A stretch of 64,000 nucleotides of DNA from Halomonas fontilapidosi (GTDB lineage: Bacteria > Pseudomonadota > Gammaproteobacteria > Pseudomonadales > Halomonadaceae): NCBI RefSeq assembly GCF_014192285.1, contig NZ_JACHXQ010000008.1:119835-183834 (forward strand), written 5' to 3'. This document shows, piece after piece, positions 9,581 through 20,676 of this stretch (position 1 is its first letter; every line of letters starts with the position of its first letter). The notes beneath the pieces were generated by a model. It did not search any database. It saw nothing but the letters and a program-made list of their open reading frames with translations, and was not told where the DNA came from. The translations under genes and the position numbers were made by a program.

Positions 9581-9952
9581 CTAGCCGAGGAATTTCTGCC
9601 AGACTAGCAACCCCCAGGTCAGGCCGGCAATGAACAGCGACAGCATCACTGCCGCCGAACCGATGTCCTTGGCGCGTCCCGAGAGCTCGTGGTGTTCGCT
9701 GCCGATACGATCCACCACGCTTTCGATGGCGCTGTTGAGCAGCTCCACGATCAGCACCAGCAGGCAGCTGCCCACCAGCAGGATCCACTCCACCGGCCCT
9801 TGGCCAACCCACCAGGCCAGCGGCACCAGTACCAGGCAGAGCCCAAGCTCCTGACGGAAGGCCGCCTCGTTGCGAAAGGCGGCGCTGAGCCCCTTGATGG
9901 AGTAGCGCGTGGAGTGCACCAGATGCTGCCAGCCGGTATATCCTGGTTTCAT
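9581..9952 (-). CDS. dgkA: Diacylglycerol kinase
   Basis: A 123-residue integral membrane kinase that phosphorylates diacylglycerol to phosphatidic acid, recycling lipid left by glucan or other head-group transfers. The diagnostic stretch ELLNSAIESVVDRIGSE (70-86) followed by HHELSGRAKDIGSAAV carries the catalytic Glu and Asn/Glu metal ligands of the E. coli enzyme. Three hydrophobic helices are visible. It lies 18 bases after dacB and ahead of glnE in the same direction. Confidence 0.97.
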   Translation of the reverse strand: MKPGYTGWQHLVHSTRYSIKGLSAAFRNEAAFRQELGLCLVLVPLAWWVGQGPVEWILLVGSCLLVLIVELLNSAIESVVDRIGSEHHELSGRAKDIGSAAVMLSLFIAGLTWGLLVWQKFLG

Positions 9953-9970
9953 GTCGGGAGGTCCGGAGTA

Positions 9971-11404
9971 TCAGTGGGCATCGATCATTGCCTCGAGATC
10001 GGCGGCGAGCGGGTCGAGGACCTGCCGCCAGTTGAGCCAGGGGGTGGTCGCCGTGCCGTTGACGAGCGCGGCGAACACGCCCCACTGCCCGCCGCGGGTG
10101 CGGAAGTAGCCGCCCACGGCACGCACCGCCACCGGCTGGTTGAGGGTGCCGGTCTTGAGCATCACATGCTGCTGGAAGGTCGCTGAACCACGGCGCAGAA
10201 AACGCATCACGCCGTTGGCCGGCGACTGCAGGGCAGCTACGAAGCTGGGGAAGAGCGCGGGCCGGCGGTACATGCTCTCCAGCAGGGCGGTGACGCCCGC
10301 TGCCGAGGTGCGGTTTTCCGGCGTCAGGCCGCTGCCGCTGCGCAGCGTCACGGGGCCATGGTCAGGCAGACCGGCCACGAAGGTCTCCAGCGCCCCACCG
10401 GCCTCCACCAGGCCGGCGCGGGGCGATGCCACCAGGTTCAGCGCCAGCTGGTCGGCCATGAAGTTGTTGGAGTGGTTGAGGGTGCGCAGCAACAGCTCCT
10501 GCAGCGGCTCGCTCTCCACCTCGGCCAGGGAACGGGCCTCGGCGGGTGGCTGGGTGGCGGATACGCCAGCACCGTCTCGCACGCCGATACCGGCCTGTTC
10601 CAGCATCGCCAGCAGGGTGGCCGCGCTCTGACGCGCCGGGTCGGAGCTGGCCCGATAGATGGACCTTGGCCGCGCATTGGTGGAGATCTGACCGCTCACC
10701 ACCATGACGTCGCCGCTGTCGCGCAGCACGCGCTCGGCATTGAGCCGGGTGCCGCTGTCATCCGGCTGGGTCACGACGCGATTGTCGATGCCGACGATCG
10801 GCGCCTGGCTATCGCAGTTGGTAATCCGTGCCGGGTCGCCGGGCTCGGGGGCAGGCGCCACGCTGACACACCAGCTGCCATGATTCACCCCGGCCGAGGA
10901 GAGCAGTGCGCTGTAGGCATTGGCGACCCGCGAGTGGGCCTGACAGCGGTCGGTGGTGATGCACTCGACCGGGCCATAGCGCCACTGGCTGACGATCAGC
11001 TGACCCTCGACCCGGCGCACGCCGGCCTGGTGCAAGCGCTGCGTGAGTCGCCACAGGTCCTCGCTGGTCAGCATCGGATCTCCCCCGCCGTCGAGCACCA
11101 GGTCACCGTGAAGCACGCCGTCCGCATCGGGGTCGGCCAGGCTCACCAGATGAGTGGTGAAGCGGTGCTGGGGTCCCCAGCGATCCAATGCCGCTGCCGC
11201 CAAGTAGACCTTGGAGACCGAGGCCGGCGACAGCTGACGCTCGGGCTCGATGGCACCCAGGGCCTCGCCGCTGTCCAGCAGACGCGCCTCGGCGCCGATC
11301 AGGAAGCCCTTGTCGGCCAGTTCGCCCAGGCGGGAAAAGCCACTCGCCTGGGCGAACAGCGGCAGCAGCATCAGCAGGACGCCAAGCAGCAATCGACGGG
11401 GCAT
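9971..11404 (-). CDS. dacB: D-alanyl-D-alanine carboxypeptidase/endopeptidase (PBP4)
   Basis: A 477-residue periplasmic peptidoglycan hydrolase. After a signal peptide (ending about residue 20) come the three active-site motifs of class C low-mass PBPs: SVSK (62-65), S-N-N in LNHSNNFMADQLAL, and KTG in HVMLKTGTLNQ. I chose the ATG at 11404 over the one at 11422 because GGAGG lies 4 bases before it and the resulting N-terminus (MPRRLLLGVLL) is a standard signal sequence. It trims cross-links and tail peptides during wall growth. Confidence 0.95.
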   Translation of the reverse strand: MPRRLLLGVLLMLLPLFAQASGFSRLGELADKGFLIGAEARLLDSGEALGAIEPERQLSPASVSKVYLAAAALDRWGPQHRFTTHLVSLADPDADGVLHGDLVLDGGGDPMLTSEDLWRLTQRLHQAGVRRVEGQLIVSQWRYGPVECITTDRCQAHSRVANAYSALLSSAGVNHGSWCVSVAPAPEPGDPARITNCDSQAPIVGIDNRVVTQPDDSGTRLNAERVLRDSGDVMVVSGQISTNARPRSIYRASSDPARQSAATLLAMLEQAGIGVRDGAGVSATQPPAEARSLAEVESEPLQELLLRTLNHSNNFMADQLALNLVASPRAGLVEAGGALETFVAGLPDHGPVTLRSGSGLTPENRTSAAGVTALLESMYRRPALFPSFVAALQSPANGVMRFLRRGSATFQQHVMLKTGTLNQPVAVRAVGGYFRTRGGQWGVFAALVNGTATTPWLNWRQVLDPLAADLEAMIDAH

Positions 11405-11435
11405 TGAACCTCCAGGGAACATAACGTTGCCAAGC

Positions 11436-11768
11436 TTAATGGGACGCGACGGAAGAGAACACCTGGATCACCACCACCCCACCAACGATCATGCCCAACC
11501 CCAGCAGGGCCGGCAGGTCCGGCTTCTCGCCATAGACCAGGATGCCCACCAGGGTCACCAGCACGATGCCGAGCCCCGCCCAGAAGGCGTAGGCGATGCC
11601 CACCGGCATGGTGCGCAGCACCAGGGCGAGCAGGTAGAAGGCCAGGCCGTAGCCAATCACCACGGTGACGCTGGGCCACAGCCGGGTGAAGCCTTCGGAG
11701 GCCTTCAATGCGCTGGTAGCGACCACTTCGGCGACGATCGCCAGGGCCAGAAACAGGAATGCCATCAT
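11436..11768 (-). CDS. Small multidrug resistance (SMR) transporter, EmrE/Qac-like
   Basis: A 110-residue four-helix protein of the SMR family, which exchanges protons for cationic compounds. With the ATG at 11768 the essential membrane glutamate is residue 14, the same number as in EmrE. The signature IAYAFWAGLGIVLVTLVG in helix 3 resembles the Qac/EmrE type rather than the guanidinium exporter (Gdx/SugE) type. Its start overlaps the stop of the TrmB-like gene (ATGATG), and the frame extension to 11846 lies inside that gene and is not translated. Substrate is not determined. Confidence 0.9.
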   Translation of the reverse strand: MMAFLFLALAIVAEVVATSALKASEGFTRLWPSVTVVIGYGLAFYLLALVLRTMPVGIAYAFWAGLGIVLVTLVGILVYGEKPDLPALLGLGMIVGGVVVIQVFSSVASH

Positions 11769-12481
11769 CTCTCCTCCCCGGCGGCCGGCAACGCCTCTCC
11801 GGGCACCAGTCCCGGGGCGTGAGGCAGCTCGACCACCAGCCGCCACAGCGCCTGGCCGCTGGCGTGGTACTTCTGCTCGAAGGGCGTCAAGCAGGCCTCG
11901 CCCGGCACGAAGGGCTCGGCCTCGGCGGCCCTGGCGGTGACCTGGGTCACCGCCAGGGCAAACTCCTCCACATAGAGCCGCCAGTTGGAGCGCAGCTCCA
12001 GCCGTCCCCCCAGCGCCAGGATCACCGGCAGCACCGGATGGCCCTGCCAGCGCATCTTCAGATGGGCGGCCTTGGGATAGGGGTTGGGATAGAGCAGGTA
12101 ATGGCGTGCCGGACGCCAGCCCTCGGCCAGGGCCAGGCGCCAGAAGTCCACCAGGTCGGCCCGCACCAGCAGGGCGTTGTCGGGCAGACGACCATGATCA
12201 CGGGAGAGGCGGTCGGCGCTGCGGTCGATGCCGATCACCGCGGCGCTCGGGAATTGCTCGGCCAGCCGACGCGTCGAGAGCCCTACGCCACACCCCGCGT
12301 CCAGTATCAACGACGCTCCGTCACGACGCTCGCGCCAGTCACGGGCCCGAGCGAAGGCCTCACGGGTGTGCTCGGCGAGTGGTTTACGCAGCGGATGCTC
12401 CAACGCCCGCGTCACACGGCGGGCCAGGTCCTCGTGGGGGCCGGTCTGGCGGCTGACGATGGATCGTGAGCGGGCGGTCAT
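11765..12481 (-). CDS. TrmB-like SAM-dependent methyltransferase (tRNA guanine-N7 family, divergent)
   Basis: A 238-residue class I methyltransferase. The SAM-binding loop is LILDAGCGVGLSTRRLAEQFP, with an acidic residue in VIGIDRS. The region HYLLYPNPYPKAAHLKMRW corresponds to the F-P-D-P-W-P-K-x-x-H motif of TrmB but has Tyr/Asn/Tyr substitutions. So it belongs to COG0220 but may not be the canonical m7G46 enzyme; a second paralogue could exist elsewhere in the genome. ATG 12481 is preferred because the upstream 25 residues look untranslated. It overlaps the SMR gene by 4 bases. Confidence 0.8.
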   Translation of the reverse strand: MTARSRSIVSRQTGPHEDLARRVTRALEHPLRKPLAEHTREAFARARDWRERRDGASLILDAGCGVGLSTRRLAEQFPSAAVIGIDRSADRLSRDHGRLPDNALLVRADLVDFWRLALAEGWRPARHYLLYPNPYPKAAHLKMRWQGHPVLPVILALGGRLELRSNWRLYVEEFALAVTQVTARAAEAEPFVPGEACLTPFEQKYHASGQALWRLVVELPHAPGLVPGEALPAAGEER

Positions 12482-12646
12482 GGCAGCGGACTCGGCGGAG
12501 TGGCGAAAGGACGCGCATTCTACCAGCCACAGCCCCACCGCGCAGGGCCTCGGCATGACGCCGCCGCGGGCCGGGTGCTATGATCCAAGGCCTGACAACA
12601 ACGAATAATGCAGCCCCGATATCAATCGCACAACGAGGAATCCGGC

Positions 12647-15042
<2,396 letters not shown>

Positions 15043-15061
15043 CTAGGAAGCTCGGGATTGA

Positions 15062-15358
<297 letters not shown>

Positions 15359-15381
15359 CACCGCTCGCCACCCGCACGACC

Positions 15382-15414
15382 AATGACGCCCCGCTTACCG
15401 AGCGGGGCGTCATT
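15382..15414 (+). terminator. Strong hairpin after the ferredoxin gene
   Basis: A perfect 14-bp stem (AATGACGCCCCGCT / AGCGGGGCGTCATT) with a 5-base loop lies 23 bases after the ferredoxin stop. Only a weak T-rich tail follows. It sits between the plus-strand fabY operon and the minus-strand small exported-protein gene, so it may end transcription from both sides. Confidence 0.75.
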
Positions 15415-15472
15415 ATCTGGCACGTCTTCACGACAGACCCATCAGCGAACATCCGGGCCCAGCAACCAACCT

Positions 15473-15796
15473 CTACCTTTCGTCGGCGCGCCGACTCACC
15501 GTGCACCCCAGGCAGCGCCGGAAAGCCGCTTCGGCGGGGGTCTTGATCAGGGTCTCTGCCGCCCCGTCGACGTTGCCCCCCAAGGCAGTAAAGGGAAGCG
15601 ACACCAGAAAGATCGCCGCACCGCCTACCGTGGCCACCGCCAGCAGCGGCCGGGCCACGACCGCATCAGCGATCATCGCCCCGCCGCTGGGCTTAGCCTC
15701 CACGCGCTCTCCCTGTGCCGCGGCCGGCAGGCTGGCCAGCAGCATCACCAGCGCCAGCATGGCGAACATCGTGCTCTTGCCAAGTTGCTTCATCAT
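15473..15796 (-). CDS. Small exported protein of unknown function
   Basis: A 107-residue protein starting MMKQLGKSTM after a GAGG-containing leader. It has a signal peptide (MFAMLALVMLLASLPAAAQG), a second hydrophobic stretch (ARPLLAVATVGGAAIFLVSLPFTALGG) and a C-terminal CLGC pair. I recall similar small proteins in pseudomonads that are loosely labelled as transporters, but it is too small and no function can be inferred. The long N-terminal extension to 15874 is Arg-rich and not likely translated. It stands alone, convergent with the ferredoxin gene and divergent from the OmpA-like barrel gene. Confidence 0.65.
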   Translation of the reverse strand: MMKQLGKSTMFAMLALVMLLASLPAAAQGERVEAKPSGGAMIADAVVARPLLAVATVGGAAIFLVSLPFTALGGNVDGAAETLIKTPAEAAFRRCLGCTVSRRADER

Positions 15797-15984
15797 CCTC
15801 GCTCCCCGCCCTGTCTGCCTGGATTGTCGCCTTGCCGGCTGACGCCGGACCATGGCATTCATTCGAATTAGCACCTAGAATCATCGAGGTTACATCTTTT
15901 CACAGGATCTTACATCAGGGTAGCCGGCTTTCGCCGCAAGCCCAACGCCACGGGCTCTGCCCGCCCCATGCAAAGGAGCGCATG

Positions 15985-16578
15985 ATGAAACGCCTGATCG
16001 CCACCGCCGCCCTGGCCACCCTGGTCGCCAGCCCCGCCTTCGCCCAGAGCTATCAGTACAACCCCAACGAGGGGCCCTATCTGGGTGCCGGAATCGGGTA
16101 TTCCAAGCTGGACAATGACACCCTCGATAGACTTGACTCAGCTGGGGCTAATACTGACGACAGCGATACGGGTTACAAGCTATTTGCCGGATACCAGTTC
16201 AATCCCAGCTTTGCCGTGGAGGCCAGCTATCTGGACTTTGGTGAGTTCGAAGCTAACGCAGGCTCTGAAAAGCTAGAGGCTAGCGCCGATGGTTTCGGAT
16301 TTTCCTTGGTCGGCAAACTTCCCATTCAGAACGGGTTCAGCGTGCATGGCAAGCTGGGCATGGTGGTCTGGGATGGAGACTTGGATTATAGCGATAGCGA
16401 TCGTGGTGTCTCGTCGTCACTGGGAGAAGACGGCACTGATCCCTACTACGGTATCGGCGCCGAGTACGAGGTACAGCAGATCATGATGCGTGCCGAATAC
16501 GAGCGCTACGATATCAGCGACAGCGGCGAGGACTTCGAGATCGACCTCTTCTCCGCCAGTCTGGGCTACCGCTTCTAG
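15985..16578 (+). CDS. Outer-membrane beta-barrel protein (OmpA/opacity-like)
   Basis: A 197-residue protein with a signal peptide cut after A-F-A, then GPYLGAGIGYSKLD and alternating strands typical of eight-stranded barrels, ending in the outer-membrane signature L-G-Y-R-F. The loops are very acidic (Asp/Glu/Ser rich), as expected for a halophile surface protein. AAGGAG stands 6 bases before ATG 15985. The coding stretch from about 16090 to 16400 is visibly less GC-rich and uses more A/T-ending codons than its neighbours, which may reflect fast loop evolution or recent transfer. Precise role is unknown. Confidence 0.85.
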   Translation: MKRLIATAALATLVASPAFAQSYQYNPNEGPYLGAGIGYSKLDNDTLDRLDSAGANTDDSDTGYKLFAGYQFNPSFAVEASYLDFGEFEANAGSEKLEASADGFGFSLVGKLPIQNGFSVHGKLGMVVWDGDLDYSDSDRGVSSSLGEDGTDPYYGIGAEYEVQQIMMRAEYERYDISDSGEDFEIDLFSASLGYRF

Positions 16579-16598
16579 CCCCTGCTCCAGGCTCTTCG

Positions 16599-16624
16599 AC
16601 GGCCCCGCCAACCGGCGGGGCCGT
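16599..16624 (+). terminator. Hairpin terminator after the outer-membrane protein gene
   Basis: An 11-bp perfect stem (ACGGCCCCGCC / GGCGGGGCCGT) with an AACC loop lies 20 bases after the stop codon. The following bases are only mildly T-rich, so efficiency is uncertain. Confidence 0.75.
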
Positions 16625-16680
16625 TGCGTTCCGCGGCGGGAAACGCCACCCTGCCCCGTTTCACCGCCAAGGGTCCCGCC

Positions 16681-18048
16681 GTGACGTCGTCCACGAACAC
16701 CGCCGGCACGCGACAGCGCATCCTGGCGCTTGCCTGGCCGATCATCCTCTCCAACATCACCGTGCCGCTGCTCGGCCTGGTGGATACCGCTGTGGTCGGC
16801 CACCTGCCCGACTCGCGCTACCTCGCCGGCGTGACACTGGGCGCGACACTGTTCAGTTTCCTCTACTGGGGCTTCGGCTTCCTGCGCATGGGCACCACCG
16901 GCCTCACCTCCCAGGCGGTGGGCCGCGAAGCGGACGGCGAGGTACGCAACCTGCTCGGCCAGTCACTGCTGCTCGCGCTGGTGATCGGCCTGGGACTGAT
17001 ACTGGCCGGGGGCCCGCTGGTGACGCTGGGACTGCGGCTGCTCGACGGCAGCGAGGTGGCCACGCAACTGGCCGCGGAATACGCCCGCATCCGCCTGCTC
17101 TCCGCGCCGGCGGTGCTGGCCAACTATGCGATCCTCGGCTGGTTCCTCGGCCAGCAGAACTCACGGGTCACGCTTTCCATCCTGGTACTGACCAATGGCG
17201 TCAACATCGCCCTCGACCTGCTGTTCGTGGTGGGACTGGGCATGAACAGCGACGGTGTGGCCTGGGCCACGGTGCTCGCCGACTACACGGCACTGGCCTT
17301 CGGCCTCTGGCTGGTCTCGCGCCAGCTCAGATGGCTGTCGGGGCGCTTCCTGCGCGAGCGGCTACTGCGCCTGGCCGCCTACGGCGAGCTCTTCCGGGTC
17401 AATGCCAATCTCTTCGTGCGTACCCTGGGCCTGCTGTTCGCCATGGCCTTCTTCACCTCCCGCGGCGCCGCCCAGGGTGATACGGTGCTGGCGGCCAATG
17501 CCGTGCTGCTGCAGTTCATCATGCTGACCAGCTACGCCCTGGATGGCTTCGCCCACGCCGCCGAGGCACTGGCCGGCCGCGCCGTGGGTCGCCAGCGCTT
17601 CGACGAGTTCGGCCAGGTCGTCCGCAGTGCCGCCCGCTTCTCGCTGGTCACGGCGGGGCTTGCCGCGCTGGCCTTCGCGCTGGGCGGCGAATGGCTGATC
17701 GCGCTGCTCACTGGCCTGCCGGAAGTGCGGGCCACCGCCGGCGACTACCTGCCCTGGATGGTCGTCATGCCGCTGGTGGCGGTATGGAGCTACCTGCTGG
17801 ACGGGGTCTTCATCGGGGCCACGGCGATCCGCGAGATGCGCAACAGCATCTATGCCGGGCTCGCGGTCTATCTGCCGCTCTGGTGGCTGACCACGCCGCT
17901 GGGAAACCACGGGCTGTGGCTGGCCTTCCTGGCCTTTGCCGTGGTGCGCTCGGGCGTGCTGGTCGCCTACTACCGACACCATCGCCGCACTCGCTGGCGG
18001 CATCACGCCGCAGTTCGGGGCGGGAACGGTATCTCGCCTGCCGGGTAG
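16681..18048 (+). CDS. dinF: MATE-family efflux protein, DinF type
   Basis: A 455-residue membrane protein with about 12 helices in two MATE halves. The N-terminal stretch SNITVPLLGLVDTAVVGHL and FLRMGTTGLTSQAVG are close to E. coli DinF, a proton- or sodium-driven exporter of cationic or oxidising compounds. There is no ATG near the expected start. GTG 16681, with AAGGG about 7 bases upstream, gives a normal cytoplasmic N-terminus; the frame extension back to TTG 16624 lies in the preceding terminator hairpin. No lexA gene is next to it. Confidence 0.88.
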   Translation: MTSSTNTAGTRQRILALAWPIILSNITVPLLGLVDTAVVGHLPDSRYLAGVTLGATLFSFLYWGFGFLRMGTTGLTSQAVGREADGEVRNLLGQSLLLALVIGLGLILAGGPLVTLGLRLLDGSEVATQLAAEYARIRLLSAPAVLANYAILGWFLGQQNSRVTLSILVLTNGVNIALDLLFVVGLGMNSDGVAWATVLADYTALAFGLWLVSRQLRWLSGRFLRERLLRLAAYGELFRVNANLFVRTLGLLFAMAFFTSRGAAQGDTVLAANAVLLQFIMLTSYALDGFAHAAEALAGRAVGRQRFDEFGQVVRSAARFSLVTAGLAALAFALGGEWLIALLTGLPEVRATAGDYLPWMVVMPLVAVWSYLLDGVFIGATAIREMRNSIYAGLAVYLPLWWLTTPLGNHGLWLAFLAFAVVRSGVLVAYYRHHRRTRWRHHAAVRGGNGISPAG

Positions 18049-18120
18049 CACAACCGATTGACGTTGCGCTACTTTCTGTAAGTCACGCCAAGAATGGACA
18101 CCAGAAAAAGGGACTCCCCC

Positions 18121-19431
18121 ATGCTCAAGGCCTTATCAAGACCGGCGGTCAAGCTGGTTGAACGCTATCTGCCTGACCCCTATATCTTCGTACTGCTGCT
18201 GACGATCATCGCCGCCGCGGCGGCCATCGCCGTGGAGCGCCAGACCCCGCTGGCGGTGATGCGCTTCTGGGGGGACGGCTTCTGGGGCCTGCTGACCTTC
18301 TCGATGCAGATGCTGCTGGTGCTGGTCACCGGCTACATGCTGGCCAGCTCCCCGCCCGTGAAGCGACTGCTGCAGAAACTTGCCGGCCTGGCGAAGAACG
18401 CCGGCAGCGCCATCATCCTGGTGACCGTGGTATCGCTAGTCGCCAGCTGGATCAACTGGGGTTTCGGTCTGGTGGTCGGGGCCCTGTTCGCCAAGGAGCT
18501 GGCCCGCCTGGTGCGCGTCGACTACCGGCTACTGGTGGCGAGCGCCTACTCCGGTTTCATCATCTGGCACGGCGGCCTGGCCGGCTCGATCCCGCTGACC
18601 ATCGCCACCGACGGCCATTTCACTGCCGAGCAGATCGGCGTGATCGGCACCGGCAACACCATCTTTTCGCTGTTCAATCTGGCCATCGTGGGCTGCCTGT
18701 TCATCGCCGTGCCACTGGTCAACCGGCTGATGCTCCCAGACGAGAACGAGAGCGTCTACATCGACCCCAAGCTGCTGGGTGACGACGAGGAAACGCGCGT
18801 GCGCATCACCCGCCCCGCCGAACGCCTGGAGAACAGCACGACCCTGGCCTGGCTGGTGGGGATTCCCGGGGTGCTGTTCCTGCTTGACCACTTCATCTTC
18901 CGGGGTGGCGGCCTAAACCTCAACGTGGTGAACTTCCTGTTCCTGTCGCTGGCCATCGTGCTGCACCGGACGCCGCGCAGCCTGCTGGAGAGCCTCCACG
19001 AGGCGATCAAGGGCGGTGCCGGCATCGTCATCCAGTTCCCCTTCTATGCCGGCATCATGGCGATCATGGTGCAGTCGGGCCTGGCCGAGAGCATGTCGGA
19101 GACGCTCATCTCCTTTGCCACCGAGACCACGCTGCCCTTCTGGTCCTTCATCAGTGCCGGCATCGTCAACATCTTCGTGCCCTCCGGCGGTGGCCAATGG
19201 GCCGTGCAGGCCCCGGTGATGCTGCCCGCCGCCCAGGCCCTGGGTGTGGATATCCCCCGGGTGGCCATGGCCGTGGCCTGGGGCGATGCCTGGACCAACC
19301 TGCTGCAGCCCTTCTGGGCTCTGCCGGTACTTGGCATCGCCGGCCTCAAGGCCAAGGACATCATGGGCTTCTGCCTGATCCAGCTGTTCATCACCGGCAT
19401 CATCATTGCGGCAGGCCTGACCTGGTTCTGA
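18121..19431 (+). CDS. atoE: Short-chain fatty acid transporter, AtoE family
   Basis: A 436-residue permease with about ten to twelve helices. Landmarks are KLVERYLPDPYIFVLLLTII at the start, SWINWGFGLVVGALFAKELAR, and FVPSGGGQWAVQAPVMLPAAQ near residue 345. The family takes up short-chain fatty acids such as butyrate or acetoacetate. AAAGGG precedes ATG 18121. No atoDAB genes are adjacent, but an acyl-CoA thioesterase gene follows downstream of a terminator. Confidence 0.9.
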   Translation: MLKALSRPAVKLVERYLPDPYIFVLLLTIIAAAAAIAVERQTPLAVMRFWGDGFWGLLTFSMQMLLVLVTGYMLASSPPVKRLLQKLAGLAKNAGSAIILVTVVSLVASWINWGFGLVVGALFAKELARLVRVDYRLLVASAYSGFIIWHGGLAGSIPLTIATDGHFTAEQIGVIGTGNTIFSLFNLAIVGCLFIAVPLVNRLMLPDENESVYIDPKLLGDDEETRVRITRPAERLENSTTLAWLVGIPGVLFLLDHFIFRGGGLNLNVVNFLFLSLAIVLHRTPRSLLESLHEAIKGGAGIVIQFPFYAGIMAIMVQSGLAESMSETLISFATETTLPFWSFISAGIVNIFVPSGGGQWAVQAPVMLPAAQALGVDIPRVAMAVAWGDAWTNLLQPFWALPVLGIAGLKAKDIMGFCLIQLFITGIIIAAGLTWF

Positions 19432-19456
19432 GATCGCGCCGGGCACAGTAGCATCG

Positions 19457-19489
19457 AACGCCTTGCTCCCCTCACGGGGGCAAGGCGTT
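19457..19489 (+). terminator. Terminator after atoE
   Basis: The stem AACGCCTTGC / GCAAGGCGTT continues inward through a T-G pair to CCCC / GGGG with a TCAC loop, about 15 bp in all. It lies 25 bases after the atoE stop. The 3' side ends in TT only. Confidence 0.75.
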
Positions 19490-19516
19490 ATGCTGTAAGA
19501 AACCTCTCCAGGAAAC

Positions 19517-20026
19517 ATGACGATGGACGATCAAGCGCTGAGCGGCCAGCACGAACTCTCGATGACCGTACTGATGACGCCGGACATGGCCAACTTCAGT
19601 GGCAAGGTGCACGGCGGCGCCATCCTCAAGAAGCTCGACGAGGTCGCTTATGCCTGTGCCAGCCGCTATGCCGGCCATTACGTGGTAACACTTTCCGTCG
19701 ATCAGGTACTGTTCAAGCAGCCGATCCATGTCGGCGAACTGGTCACCTTCCTGGCCTGTGTCAATCACGTCGGCCGTTCTTCCATGGAGATCGGCGTCAA
19801 GGTCGTGGCCGAGGACATACGCAACAAGGTGATCCGCCACACCAACAGCTGCTATCTGACCATGGTGGCCGTGGACGAGAGCGGCAAGCCGGCACGGGTG
19901 CCGCCCCTGAAGCTGGAGACACGACTCCAGAGGCTGCGTTTCGAGAAGGCGGCCCTGCGCAAGAAGCTGCGCAAGCAGGCCGAAGAAGAGGAGCGTCGTA
20001 CCCAGGCCGAGCACGACGCCCCCTGA
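19517..20026 (+). CDS. Acyl-CoA thioesterase (hotdog fold, COG1607)
   Basis: A 169-residue hotdog protein. The motif NFSGKVHGGAILKKLDEVAY (27-46) matches YciA/cytosolic acyl-CoA hydrolases, with the catalytic Asp in K-L-D-E. RSSMEIGVKVVAE and TNSCYLTMVAVDESGKP are further family landmarks. A basic and then acidic C-terminal tail (KKLRKQAEEEERRTQ) forms a probable helix. AGGAAAC precedes ATG 19517. It would hydrolyse acyl-CoA esters to free acid and CoA, balancing CoA pools. Confidence 0.92.
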   Translation: MTMDDQALSGQHELSMTVLMTPDMANFSGKVHGGAILKKLDEVAYACASRYAGHYVVTLSVDQVLFKQPIHVGELVTFLACVNHVGRSSMEIGVKVVAEDIRNKVIRHTNSCYLTMVAVDESGKPARVPPLKLETRLQRLRFEKAALRKKLRKQAEEEERRTQAEHDAP

Positions 20027-20032
20027 GGGAAC

Positions 20033-20365
20033 TCAGCCGCAGTCCAGAGCGGTGATCCGACCTCGGTCGTCCAGACGGACATTGAGGCGCTCGGCGCGGT
20101 AGTCGAGGGTATGGGCCTCACCGGGGCGCATCACGCGCAGTGACCCGGCACCGCTCGCTTGGCGCAGCGACGCCCTCATCGACTCATCGAAATGGCGCCC
20201 CACCATCTCCTGGACGCGTCCTGCCCCGCAGGGGTCTGCCTCCCCGGTGACGCGAGGAGGCTCGGGCGCCGGCTCGCGCGACACCGGGGACGTTTCGATG
20301 ATGCCGCAGCCGGTCATCAGCGACAGGCCGACCACAGCAAGTCCGTGCTTCAATGCGATAGCCAT
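20033..20365 (-). CDS. Lipoprotein with peptidase inhibitor I78 domain
   Basis: A 110-residue lipoprotein (lipobox LMTGC, Cys20). The C-terminal domain, from CGAGRVQEMVG to RLNVRLDDRGRITALDCG, matches the I78 inhibitor family: a conserved pair of cysteines, R-x-x-x-P-G-x-x-x-T-x-D-Y-R and R-L-N-V. Members are thought to inhibit serine proteases. It converges with the thioesterase gene, 6 bases apart. Confidence 0.85.
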   Translation of the reverse strand: MAIALKHGLAVVGLSLMTGCGIIETSPVSREPAPEPPRVTGEADPCGAGRVQEMVGRHFDESMRASLRQASGAGSLRVMRPGEAHTLDYRAERLNVRLDDRGRITALDCG

Positions 20366-20455
20366 GGCAATACTCTAACCGCGATTCCAACAGGCATACC
20401 GGACAGTATGACCGCTTCGCAACCCACCAGCCCAAGCTGCCAGACGGCAGAAAGC

Positions 20456-20587
20456 TCAGCTGGCGGCGTCCTGTACGGCTTCGCCACCCTCCTCGATGTC
20501 CTGACCAGCACCGCGGATGGTATTGCAGCCACTGAGCAGGGACAGGGTGAAGAGCGAGACCAGGATCAGCGATATCGTTCGTTTCAT
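20456..20587 (-). CDS. Entericidin-family small lipoprotein
   Basis: A 43-residue lipoprotein: MKRTISLILVSLFTLSLLSG then Cys21-NTIRGAG and a short acidic tail ending EAVQDAAS. The C-N-T-x-x-G-x-G-x-D-I pattern is that of entericidins A/B (stress-induced antidote/toxin lipoproteins in E. coli). Only one copy is present here. GAGGA lies 7 bases before the ATG; the longer frame to 20731 overlaps the next gene and is not used. Confidence 0.88.
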   Translation of the reverse strand: MKRTISLILVSLFTLSLLSGCNTIRGAGQDIEEGGEAVQDAAS

Positions 20588-20676
20588 GATGGCATCCTCG
20601 TTGCAGTCACGGAGAGAACAAAAAAGCTCACCCTTCAATCTAGCAGCTTCGGCGAATATGCCCAGCCGACGACGGC

